A stretch of 64,000 bases of DNA from the NCBI GenBank assembly GCA_946615905.1, contig CAMOIE010000007.1:1-64000 (forward strand), in the 5' to 3' direction. Below the pieces are notes generated by a model that did not search any database, had not been told where the DNA came from, and was given only the letters and a program-made list of their open reading frames with translations. The position numbers and the translations under genes were made by a program. This DNA is from an uncultured Treponema sp. Lineage in GTDB: Bacteria > Spirochaetota > Spirochaetia > Treponematales > Treponemataceae. Position 1 is the stretch's first letter, and each line of letters begins with the position of its first letter. This document shows positions 7,537 to 15,076 of this stretch, one piece after another.

Positions 7537-8634
7537 TTACGCCTTCCTGAAATTCAAAAGTGAGTAGAAATTCGACCCCAAATTATGGTGTCCGGCCACA
7601 AGCTTAAACCCTGCCTGCTCAATAGCGTCTACAAGCTCCCCGTAGCGGTACATTTTGCTGTTGCCGTTCGCAATGCAAGTAAAATACAGGGATGTCGCCT
7701 GTAAAGCGTAAGATTCGCCCTCAAATTTCTGCATGTCCCAAAGAGGCTCCATAACCCAGATGTCGCAATTTTCATCAACTGAATTGTGGATTTTCGTCAG
7801 GATTTTAGTCACCTGGTGGAGGGAAAAGCAGTCCAAAAACTGACTCATCCAGACCGCATTTGCCCCAGAGGGAAGTTTTGTGTTCAAGTCCAGAATATTG
7901 CCGGAAACCGCGTCAATCCTGTCCTCAAATCCGGCTTTTTTTGCGTTTTCAATTGCGACCTGAGTCTGGCCGGGCAAATCAACAATCGTGACGTGGACAT
8001 CACTATCATACTTGCAGGATGTGATTGCCCATTTTGCAGTGTTTCCGCCTATGTCAAAAAGTTTTTTCGGCTTGTTTTTGTAGACAATCGGAAGGGCTTC
8101 CGGGAAAGCCACGTCAGAGTAAAAATGGTCAAAGGCGAACCAAGAATTTTTTGCCCGCTCCGGTAAAGTTGAAAGAGCCTCGTAAACTGTCGTCCATTTG
8201 TCGCCAAAAACCTTAAGACCTTCCGGCTTGCCGGACTTTACCGAGTCAATCAAATTGAAAGCACCCTTGTAGCAGATGTCGTTTGTGAATTGCAGGTTGA
8301 CCTTCGTCAAATCGTCCTCAAGAAGGAAAAATCCAATCTTACCTAACGTTAGTTTTTCTTCCTCTGAATCGGGATTGAGCTTTAAAACTCCCATCCCAAG
8401 CGCCATTTCTGTAAGAACTCCAACACCGTAAAGAGAAATCTTGGAGTCATCGGACAACTGCTTGACGGTAATTCCTTCATCCCCGGCTGCATTTATACGT
8501 TCCAAAAGACCGAGTTCGATTAAAGCTCTTATTGCCTGAAAAGTCAGTGGTGAAAAGGCGATTTTCTGAGCCTCAATTTTTGCGTCAATCGCACGGATTT
8601 TATCTGAATAATACGACTTATTTTCCATTTTCAT
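7537..8634 (-). CDS. Class I SAM-dependent methyltransferase (O-methyltransferase fold)
   Basis: The 365-residue protein has an N-terminal winged-helix dimerisation region (about 25-110: ALIELGLLERI, VKQLSDDS) and a C-terminal Rossmann domain. The SAM loop is FDIGGNTAKWA near 195, followed by VTIVDLPGQ. The layout is that of small-molecule O/C-methyltransferases rather than RNA enzymes. It is first in the three-gene unit. TATAAT at 8643-8648 ends 8 bases before the start and there is no Shine-Dalgarno sequence. The substrate is unknown; an aryl head-group methylation is the hypothesis suggested by context. Confidence 0.75.
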   Translation of the reverse strand: MKMENKSYYSDKIRAIDAKIEAQKIAFSPLTFQAIRALIELGLLERINAAGDEGITVKQLSDDSKISLYGVGVLTEMALGMGVLKLNPDSEEEKLTLGKIGFFLLEDDLTKVNLQFTNDICYKGAFNLIDSVKSGKPEGLKVFGDKWTTVYEALSTLPERAKNSWFAFDHFYSDVAFPEALPIVYKNKPKKLFDIGGNTAKWAITSCKYDSDVHVTIVDLPGQTQVAIENAKKAGFEDRIDAVSGNILDLNTKLPSGANAVWMSQFLDCFSLHQVTKILTKIHNSVDENCDIWVMEPLWDMQKFEGESYALQATSLYFTCIANGNSKMYRYGELVDAIEQAGFKLVAGHHNLGSNFYSLLNFRKA

Positions 8635-8689
8635 GATAGAAAATTATAACTTTTGCAGGGTGAAAAGTCCATTGAACGAAAAATCTAAA

Positions 8690-9496
8690 TCAGAATTTTT
8701 TGCAAAGTGAAATTCCAAGTGGCGTAAAAGAAATTTGCATGTCGTCAGTTGAAATTTTATGGCAAAAAGGAGCTAAAAATCCTGTCAGAATTCCAACTCC
8801 AGCTCCGGTAAGAACATCGGTCGCAAAATGATTGCCGCTCATAACCCGGAAAACTCCAGTCGCCGCCGCCAAAGAATAACTGCCGCCTAAAATGGCAAAT
8901 CGCCATGGGGACTCTGGATAATAAGACCAAAAGGTATACGTCGCAAAAGTGGCTGTAGCAAAAGCATAGGCAGAATGTGCGCTAAAAAATGAAAGCTCCG
9001 CATCCCCGCTCTTTAAATCTTTTGAAGGACCAGGCTTTTCATAATACAAAAAAGGTCTTTTGCGCTGAACTAAATTTTTTACCGCATGGGAAGAAGCCCT
9101 TACAACCAGCATAGTTTCTGCAAACATCACAGCATTTGTAAAAAGGCCTTCTTTTTCTTCGGAAAAATAAGCTGCACCAGCAGAAGCTAAAAATGGCAGA
9201 GCTACAGCACTAGCAACGCAAAGGTCGCCGGCAAAATCAAGCGATTTTCTATACTCATGCATAAAAAAACGGTCAAATGAATTTACATCCGACTTATCAT
9301 AAATTTTTCCAGTGTAATCTTCTTTGATTTTGTCATCAAAATAAAGAGAAATCCCCTCAACCGTTGCCGCCGGAACAAAAAAAGCAAGTTCCTTTAAAAG
9401 AGAAAGTTTAAAAACCTGACTTTTCGCAGGAAAAAGAAAAATCAACAAAAAACAAAAAGAGAATAATTTTGAAAAAAAATTAGATTTGAATCCCAA
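8690..9496 (-). CDS. PAP2-family membrane phosphatase
   Basis: Residues 1-28 are a signal or membrane segment. The three PAP2 motifs are present: K-x6-RP (KNLVQRKRP), a central SAHS in place of the usual SGH, and R-x5-H-x3-D (RVMSGNHFATD). Likely substrates are undecaprenyl pyrophosphate or lipid phosphates at the periplasmic face. The Gly to Ala change beside the catalytic His is unusual. The start is TTG, preceded by AAGGAAG, two bases after the stop of the small membrane gene. It is probably co-transcribed with lspA. Confidence 0.82.
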   Translation of the reverse strand: MGFKSNFFSKLFSFCFLLIFLFPAKSQVFKLSLLKELAFFVPAATVEGISLYFDDKIKEDYTGKIYDKSDVNSFDRFFMHEYRKSLDFAGDLCVASAVALPFLASAGAAYFSEEKEGLFTNAVMFAETMLVVRASSHAVKNLVQRKRPFLYYEKPGPSKDLKSGDAELSFFSAHSAYAFATATFATYTFWSYYPESPWRFAILGGSYSLAAATGVFRVMSGNHFATDVLTGAGVGILTGFLAPFCHKISTDDMQISFTPLGISLCKKF

Positions 9497-9498
9497 AA

Positions 9499-9795
9499 CT
9501 ACAAATCTTCCTTGATATAGCGTCTGACAACCTTTTCTTCAAGTTTATCTTCCAAATGAAAGGTTCTTATAATCCAAGCTGCAAAACGGACAAAAAGCAT
9601 CAAACTTACAACCAAACCTGCAAAAAGAATAAAAGGAAGAGCCACTTGTGTAGGAATCGCATTTGCAGCAGACGGAACAAATTTAAACAAAAGTCCCAAA
9701 CAGACAATTAAAAGCAATTCAATAATCAGAGTCAAAAAAATATTACAAACTGACGTGACAAGCGTAAAAACTATCGACCGTTCATGTTTAGTCAT
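9499..9795 (-). CDS. Small two-helix membrane protein, unknown function
   Basis: A 98-residue protein from the ATG at 9795 (MTKHERSIVF), which overlaps the lspA stop by 8 bases and implies coupled translation. Two hydrophobic segments (about 10-35 and 50-75) are followed by a charged tail rich in Glu, Lys and Arg. No family is recognised. Its tight placement between lspA and a PAP2 phosphatase suggests an envelope role. Confidence 0.65.
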   Translation of the reverse strand: MTKHERSIVFTLVTSVCNIFLTLIIELLLIVCLGLLFKFVPSAANAIPTQVALPFILFAGLVVSLMLFVRFAAWIIRTFHLEDKLEEKVVRRYIKEDL

Positions 9796-10375
9796 TTTTT
9801 GAATCCGACCCCTTTTTAGTATTTTTGACAGAAAAGGCAAATGAAATTATCAGCAAGATTCCGCATACAACAACAGCAGAATCAGCAATATTAAAGGTCG
9901 GCCACCGTTCAAATCCAAACAGACCGTAAAATTTTATATCGATAAAATCAACAACACCTTCTGCTCTGAAAAAGCGATCAATAAGATTACCAAAACCGCC
10001 ACCAACAATTCCCATTATTGACCATCGCTGAAGTCCAGTAAAATCTTTGTTTCGAAAATAGACTACTAAAACAATAATCAAAACGACAAGCGGAACCAAA
10101 CGGAACAAAAGTCCTCTGGCCATCAATGACCAACCTTCGCCGATTGAAAAAGCAATTCCGCCGTTTGAAACATGAATAATCCGCATGAAATCTTCAAAAA
10201 AGCCTTCAGCCGTACCAATGACGATACCAGCCGCGCCATAAGGAATATTATTAACAACAAGTTCCTTAGATACTTGATCCACAAGGACAACTAAAATCAT
10301 CAAGAGAAAAGGTAAAAAATTCTTAATTGAAGCTTTCTTCGGTTTAAATTCGACTGCAATAGGTTCTGTTGACAT
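9788..10375 (-). CDS. lspA: Lipoprotein signal peptidase (signal peptidase II)
   Basis: Inner-membrane aspartyl protease that removes the signal peptide from prolipoproteins. The family motifs are present: NGGIAFS, GNLIDRFF, VDFIDI and FNIADSAV with the two catalytic aspartates. There are four membrane helices. The protein is 195 residues with a short hydrophilic N-terminal extension. Several lipoproteins in this window are probable substrates. No Shine-Dalgarno sequence; a -10 hexamer lies 8 bases upstream. Confidence 0.94.
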   Translation of the reverse strand: MSTEPIAVEFKPKKASIKNFLPFLLMILVVLVDQVSKELVVNNIPYGAAGIVIGTAEGFFEDFMRIIHVSNGGIAFSIGEGWSLMARGLLFRLVPLVVLIIVLVVYFRNKDFTGLQRWSIMGIVGGGFGNLIDRFFRAEGVVDFIDIKFYGLFGFERWPTFNIADSAVVVCGILLIISFAFSVKNTKKGSDSKND

Positions 10376-10383
10376 AATAGACT

Positions 10384-10413
10384 ATTATATTAGAAATCGT
10401 ATTTTATAGTCTA
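10384..10413 (-). promoter_or_regulatory. lspA promoter, near-leaderless
   Basis: Minus strand TAGACT (10408-10413), 18 bases, TATAAT (10384-10389), then 8 bases to the ATG. The same TAGACT -35 recurs before argA and the outer-membrane gene at 11536. Confidence 0.5.
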
Positions 10414-11459
10414 GTAATAGCTTTTATCTCCGCTGCTGTTTTACCAGCCGCATATCGAGGAATAAACAAAGACGAATCCCTTTGGATTTTAAAATATTTG
10501 GCCAAAATTAAATCATTTTGTTCCACGAAACCAAAGCCAGAAGTTTTATATTCATCAATTCGGTTCAGAGAAAAAAATCCTTTTCCATTTTCTGAGAATT
10601 TATCCAAAACATTTAAAATTGAATCGTAATCAATTCCGTCCGTTACAAAAAAGATATTGCTTTCCTTTCCATATTTTTTTAACACAAAATCTGCCAAGGC
10701 GGAATATTCCCTAGGCAATAAATCCATCTGAATTTTTTCGTATTTTTCAAATTCTTTTGGTTCTAGGAACATATTACCCAAAGCAAAAATTCTCCGCATT
10801 GATGGCGAGTCTGCATAAGAATTAAAAATTCCTGCGTCTTTTGAATAAAAATCCGCCCCAACAACCCTGTAGCCCAACTTTGAAAGCAAAATAAGATACG
10901 GTTCATACATCAAAACCGGCGCTTTTGCCGTTCCTACAAAAAGAACGACCGTATTTTTATCCATTTTTGAATCTTCAAGCGGAGTGTATTCCCGCAAAAT
11001 TCCATCGAACTTTAATTTTTCTTCCACTAGGCTACTTTCTTGAAATCCTTTTGCCAAAGTCCCGGAAAGAAGAATTTTTTGACTTTTTACATTATTGTCT
11101 TTAAGTGAATAATTTACCGGCACAAAAATAAGCAAAGCAATCAGCAGCAAAACGGCAAAAACAAATTCTATGATTGTAAAAACAACAAAAGGCAGATTAT
11201 AGTGATCAACAAAAAGTCTATTTGACAAGCGAACCAATGAATGCCCATTCGTAATCAATATCAAACAAGAAAGAACAAAAATCAAACAAAGAATAGGAGT
11301 CAATTCCAAAACAAAAATTTCCAAAAGGGCAAGCAAAAAAATTAAAGGACTTAAAAAAGCTGCCGAATCAATTCTGATATCTTTTGTAAAAAAGACACGA
11401 CCAGTACAAATAATCGCCAAAATCAATATAAGCAGTTGGCCCAAAAACAAATTGAACAT
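10404..11459 (-). CDS. Membrane protein with C-terminal alpha/beta-like domain, unknown
   Basis: A protein of about 351 residues from the ATG at 11459. The N-terminal ~130 residues contain about four hydrophobic helices. After a linker, the remaining ~220 residues include VVLFVGTAKAPVLMYEPYL and YRVVGADFYSKDAG, which read like the first strands of an alpha/beta hydrolase fold but lack a clear GxSxG nucleophile elbow. I do not recognise the family. No Shine-Dalgarno sequence; TATATT (11466-11471) ends six bases before the ATG. Confidence 0.6.
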   Translation of the reverse strand: MFNLFLGQLLILILAIICTGRVFFTKDIRIDSAAFLSPLIFLLALLEIFVLELTPILCLIFVLSCLILITNGHSLVRLSNRLFVDHYNLPFVVFTIIEFVFAVLLLIALLIFVPVNYSLKDNNVKSQKILLSGTLAKGFQESSLVEEKLKFDGILREYTPLEDSKMDKNTVVLFVGTAKAPVLMYEPYLILLSKLGYRVVGADFYSKDAGIFNSYADSPSMRRIFALGNMFLEPKEFEKYEKIQMDLLPREYSALADFVLKKYGKESNIFFVTDGIDYDSILNVLDKFSENGKGFFSLNRIDEYKTSGFGFVEQNDLILAKYFKIQRDSSLFIPRYAAGKTAAEIKAITRL

Positions 11460-11465
11460 AAAAAA

Positions 11466-11471
11466 AATATA
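11466..11471 (-). promoter_or_regulatory. -10 element of the membrane-protein gene, leaderless arrangement
   Basis: TATATT on the minus strand, six bases before the ATG at 11459. Only a poor -35 (TTCCAA, 11489-11494) is visible. Confidence 0.35.
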
Positions 11472-11500
11472 ACGCAAAAAATTTCTAATTGGAATAAGAA

Positions 11501-11529
11501 TAGACTAAAATTTATTATTGAAATAGTAT
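11501..11529 (+). promoter_or_regulatory. Promoter of the 11536-13124 gene pair, leaderless arrangement
   Basis: TAGACT (11501-11506), 17 bases, TAGTAT (11524-11529), six bases, then ATG at 11536. No Shine-Dalgarno sequence. It is divergent from the preceding membrane-protein promoter. Confidence 0.45.
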
Positions 11530-11535
11530 ATCATC

Positions 11536-12276
11536 ATGCAAAAGAAAAAAAAGGTTTTGGCATTTTTGTTTATTTTTCTTTTATTTTTTGCCAAGACTTT
11601 CTCAATCGAATCTAAAAATTATTTTGAATATCCAGAGCCTCTTTTAGAAGCAAGTCTTTCCTATGGCTTCAATTCCCAAGAAGGTTTTGAAACTTATATT
11701 TCTTTTTTGCAGCCTTTTGTCTATGTAAACACAAGTCATTTTTCAGCTTTTACGGGAATGCAGATCAATAAAGGCTCTTTTGATTTTACCTCATCTGGAA
11801 TTTTTTGGCCTTTCCACACAGAACGCTTAAGAGTCGGCCTAGGGCTTGACTATCATTACAATTATTACGATGCAGTTAGCCGAACAAATGACTTTATCAT
11901 AAATACATACTTTCAAACCCGGCCTTTCCAAAAATTCGGCATTGATTTAAGTTTGGGCTACTTATTTAAAGCTAGAACAATCTTTGCAATTGAAGATTAT
12001 AAACCGATTTTATGGTCAAGATGTCCAGCTATTTCAATTAAAGCAAACTTCTATCCTGTTGATTCTGTAAATTTATTTTTTAAAGCTTCTTCTTATGAAG
12101 CCTTTAGATATTTTATTTTTCTAGCACCGTCTTTTACATTTGGAACAAAAGTTTGTCCTAAAGACTCTAAATTATTCATAGCTTATGACGTGACTTTCCG
12201 TTATGTTGACTTCTTTACACTCTCAACTTATTTTGACGGCAAAGAATATCGCCTTACGATTGGGTTAAAATTATGA
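11536..12276 (+). CDS. Predicted outer-membrane beta-barrel protein, unknown function
   Basis: The protein has 246 residues with a signal peptide at about 1-23 (KKKKVLAFLFIFLLFFAKTFS). The rest is made of alternating aromatic/hydrophobic strands, for example LLEASLSYGF, ERLRVGLGLDYHYNYY and FGIDLSLGYLF. It ends YRLTIGLKL, typical of a barrel's last strand. No named family is recognised. Its stop overlaps the start of the metallophosphoesterase gene (ATGA), so the two are coupled. Confidence 0.62.
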   Translation: MQKKKKVLAFLFIFLLFFAKTFSIESKNYFEYPEPLLEASLSYGFNSQEGFETYISFLQPFVYVNTSHFSAFTGMQINKGSFDFTSSGIFWPFHTERLRVGLGLDYHYNYYDAVSRTNDFIINTYFQTRPFQKFGIDLSLGYLFKARTIFAIEDYKPILWSRCPAISIKANFYPVDSVNLFFKASSYEAFRYFIFLAPSFTFGTKVCPKDSKLFIAYDVTFRYVDFFTLSTYFDGKEYRLTIGLKL

Positions 12277-13124
12277 AAAAACTAATTACATGCCTTCTAT
12301 TTTTTTCCTCCTTGACTCTTTTTTCTTGCAAATACAGTTGGTGGCAGGCTTTCAATCACGGAGATGACGTTGACGAAAGAATAAATTCAAGTTCTTCTTC
12401 AATAACAGAAATTGAAGCTCCGACAGTAAGCAATACTTCAAATTTTTCATTTATCGCCATCAGTGACGTTCATTTTGGCCGAGGAAATCAAGAAGTTGAA
12501 GATTTTATAAATGAAATAAAAAAGATTTCGCCGGCTCCAGATTTCTGTATCTGCCTTGGTGACATCGTTGAGCACGGAATAAAAAGCGAGTTTTCTGACT
12601 ATAATGATTTTGTAGAAAAAATAAAATCTGTCGTTACATCAGAAAAAGTTTATACAGTCATCGGTAATCATGATTTATTTAACGATGGTTGGGACTATTT
12701 TGAAAGAATGATTTATCCATATACTTCGCTATTCCACTTTACAATTGGAAATTACAGTTTCTATTTTACAGATTCGGCCAGTGGCTCTTTAGGTCCAAAA
12801 CAATTAAAAACCATCAAATCCGCCATGCGGGCAGACTCCACCAGAAACAAAATTTTTTGTACCCATTATCCAGTTTATGGAAGTGCCGATTCTTTCGACA
12901 GTTACTATTCACTCCAAAACCCTGAAGAAACAGCCCTATTATTGACTTTACTCGAAGACACAAATACAAGACTCTATTTGTCTGGACATATTCACAATTA
13001 CCACAAAAATAAACTCAGCCGAAACCTTACAGAATATGTTACGGACGGTTATTTAGATAAATACAAATTTCTTTTGGTAACTATAAATGGTGACGATAAT
13101 TCTGTCAAAAATATTTCTTTTTAA
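12273..13124 (+). CDS. Calcineurin-like metallophosphoesterase lipoprotein
   Basis: The signal peptide ends in a lipobox (LFSC, Cys about 19). The two-metal phosphoesterase motifs are complete: DVHFGRG (near 68), GDIVEHG (near 94), GNHDLF (near 131), a THYP histidine and GHIHNYH (near 240). It would hydrolyse phosphoesters at the cell surface or in the periplasm; the substrate is unknown. It is translationally coupled to the barrel protein and converges with the M30 protease gene, the stops overlapping by 4 bases. Confidence 0.83.
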   Translation: MKKLITCLLFFSSLTLFSCKYSWWQAFNHGDDVDERINSSSSSITEIEAPTVSNTSNFSFIAISDVHFGRGNQEVEDFINEIKKISPAPDFCICLGDIVEHGIKSEFSDYNDFVEKIKSVVTSEKVYTVIGNHDLFNDGWDYFERMIYPYTSLFHFTIGNYSFYFTDSASGSLGPKQLKTIKSAMRADSTRNKIFCTHYPVYGSADSFDSYYSLQNPEETALLLTLLEDTNTRLYLSGHIHNYHKNKLSRNLTEYVTDGYLDKYKFLLVTINGDDNSVKNISF

Positions 13125-14980
13125 TCATCTTTAATTACCAAAAAAAGCTTTTGCGTGCTAAGTCCAGAGTCATTCAAATTTACATCGATTTTAGTTGTCC
13201 CTTCTTTAATTGACCCGACTTTCGTTAAAACAATTCCGTAAGGTCTTAAATCACAGTTGTAATCATATTGGAAAATCTTAGGCCCATCATATTTATAATA
13301 AATAGGATAATTGGGCATTCCGATCGTAGACAAATTCCATAAATTAATCGGTGTAAACGGATAGTCATATTCAACATAAGAACCAGATTCCGTAGTAAAT
13401 GATTTTGAAGAATAAGTTGCGGGAACTTTTGCAAACGAAGACAAATTCATATTTCCCGCTCTTTGTTCCGCATCAGTACACAAACAAGCCTGTATATACA
13501 ATTCCATTAAATCATTAATTGTATACGCAGCATTGGTTTTATGATTTTTTCCATTTACATGATTTACAGCATCAATTACAGCACTGACATCAATATAAGG
13601 ACTTTTTGAAAGCCTTTTTATCAGTTTTGTTCCTCCGAAATTTCTAACAAGCCAAGCTCCAAAAGCGTAAGTGTCCGCATAAGACTGTAAAACCAATTTT
13701 GATGAAGATTGCAAATATTCCAAACCGACCGTATCGTAACCTCTCTCAAACATTGGCAAACGACCTTTCGGGCTATCCTTATCATCTATATCAAGGAATT
13801 CCTGCATCATGTCTTCACAAATCATCGACATCATCTCATTAAACCATGTCGAAGGATAGACACTGTAATTCATATACTTATTTCCGTAAAGAATCATGTG
13901 CTGAAATTCGTGAGCAAGAGTTGAGAAAACCATATTTAGGTAATAGACCGCATAATATGAATCTATATAAAAATATTTTCCTTCATTTGAATAATTATAA
14001 ACATTCCAACTATAAGGATATGAATACCCAAGACGTGATATATCAGCCTCATTTGGGAAAAAATCCTTAGCAAAAAAATATCCTACGATTCCGCTTGGAG
14101 AATTTGTTCCATAATCCTTTGCAACATCATAAACGACAATATTAACTTTTGTTCCTGTATCGCTTAAATACTTCATCGGATATTTTTGGAACGAATTAGT
14201 GTAATACCAAATTTCATCGGATTCCTCTCCATAAACCTCCCGAACCAATTCATAAATTGCGTCAAATTTATCTGCAATCATATCAGCAATAGAACTATTG
14301 ATTTGCTTAAAGCAAGACTGTGCCGTTGTATAGCAACCTTCGGCAACCCAAACATTGCAATGCTTGCCCTTTGCCCTCAAATATGTTTTAGACTTTTCAA
14401 ATCTACTCAACGATGAATTTACATCCAAATACAATGACTTTGAATCACCAACTTTATAATCAACTTGTTCAACTGGAGAAAACTTTTGAGTCACAACCCT
14501 GCTACCAGGATTTTCCACTAAAGAAAAATTGCTTTTACAATCTATCCATGAAACAGAAAATGAGGCACTTTTACCATGTACAACATCAATCGCCAGAGAA
14601 GCATTAACATTTCCCTGATAGGAATATTCAGGAGAAGCCTTATTCAACGAAATTCCAGGACTTGTCGAATTTATATATCTTGTATTATCGCTTGAAATTG
14701 CATAAGAAGACGGATTTGCCTTTACCAAATAAACACTTTTACCGCCGATATCCCCATTTATAGATACAGACAAAGTTTGAGAAGTTAATTGCTTAATCGG
14801 TGATGATAAAGAATATGTCCAAGAATCATTTTCAGTTGCTGTTATAATGCTTCCCCTGTCTTCAGAATTATATGAAGATCCAGAAGAATCTGAAGAATCG
14901 CCGCCAGAAGAATCAATTGTCGCACAACCAAACAAAACTAAACTTGCAAGAAAAATTGCTATTAAAAAACATCTTTTCAT
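13121..14980 (-). CDS. M30 (hyicolysin-like) zinc metallopeptidase lipoprotein
   Basis: The lipobox LFGC puts the lipidated cysteine near residue 19, followed by a Ser/Asp/Gly-rich linker. The zinc motif HEFQH (near 355) with downstream WFNEMMSMICED matches the M30 family arrangement. About 200 residues before it form a beta-rich N-terminal domain, and a further ~100 at the C-terminus are probably beta-sandwich. The protein would be a surface or periplasmic protease. The ATG is preceded by AAGGA. Confidence 0.78.
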   Translation of the reverse strand: MKRCFLIAIFLASLVLFGCATIDSSGGDSSDSSGSSYNSEDRGSIITATENDSWTYSLSSPIKQLTSQTLSVSINGDIGGKSVYLVKANPSSYAISSDNTRYINSTSPGISLNKASPEYSYQGNVNASLAIDVVHGKSASFSVSWIDCKSNFSLVENPGSRVVTQKFSPVEQVDYKVGDSKSLYLDVNSSLSRFEKSKTYLRAKGKHCNVWVAEGCYTTAQSCFKQINSSIADMIADKFDAIYELVREVYGEESDEIWYYTNSFQKYPMKYLSDTGTKVNIVVYDVAKDYGTNSPSGIVGYFFAKDFFPNEADISRLGYSYPYSWNVYNYSNEGKYFYIDSYYAVYYLNMVFSTLAHEFQHMILYGNKYMNYSVYPSTWFNEMMSMICEDMMQEFLDIDDKDSPKGRLPMFERGYDTVGLEYLQSSSKLVLQSYADTYAFGAWLVRNFGGTKLIKRLSKSPYIDVSAVIDAVNHVNGKNHKTNAAYTINDLMELYIQACLCTDAEQRAGNMNLSSFAKVPATYSSKSFTTESGSYVEYDYPFTPINLWNLSTIGMPNYPIYYKYDGPKIFQYDYNCDLRPYGIVLTKVGSIKEGTTKIDVNLNDSGLSTQKLFLVIKDD

Positions 14981-15076
14981 GGCACATTCCTTTGAATTTT
15001 TTGACTTTAAAGCTCCAATTAATTCTAAGGCAGATGATTTCAGATATCTAGCAACGATTTTTCAATTAACACATTT

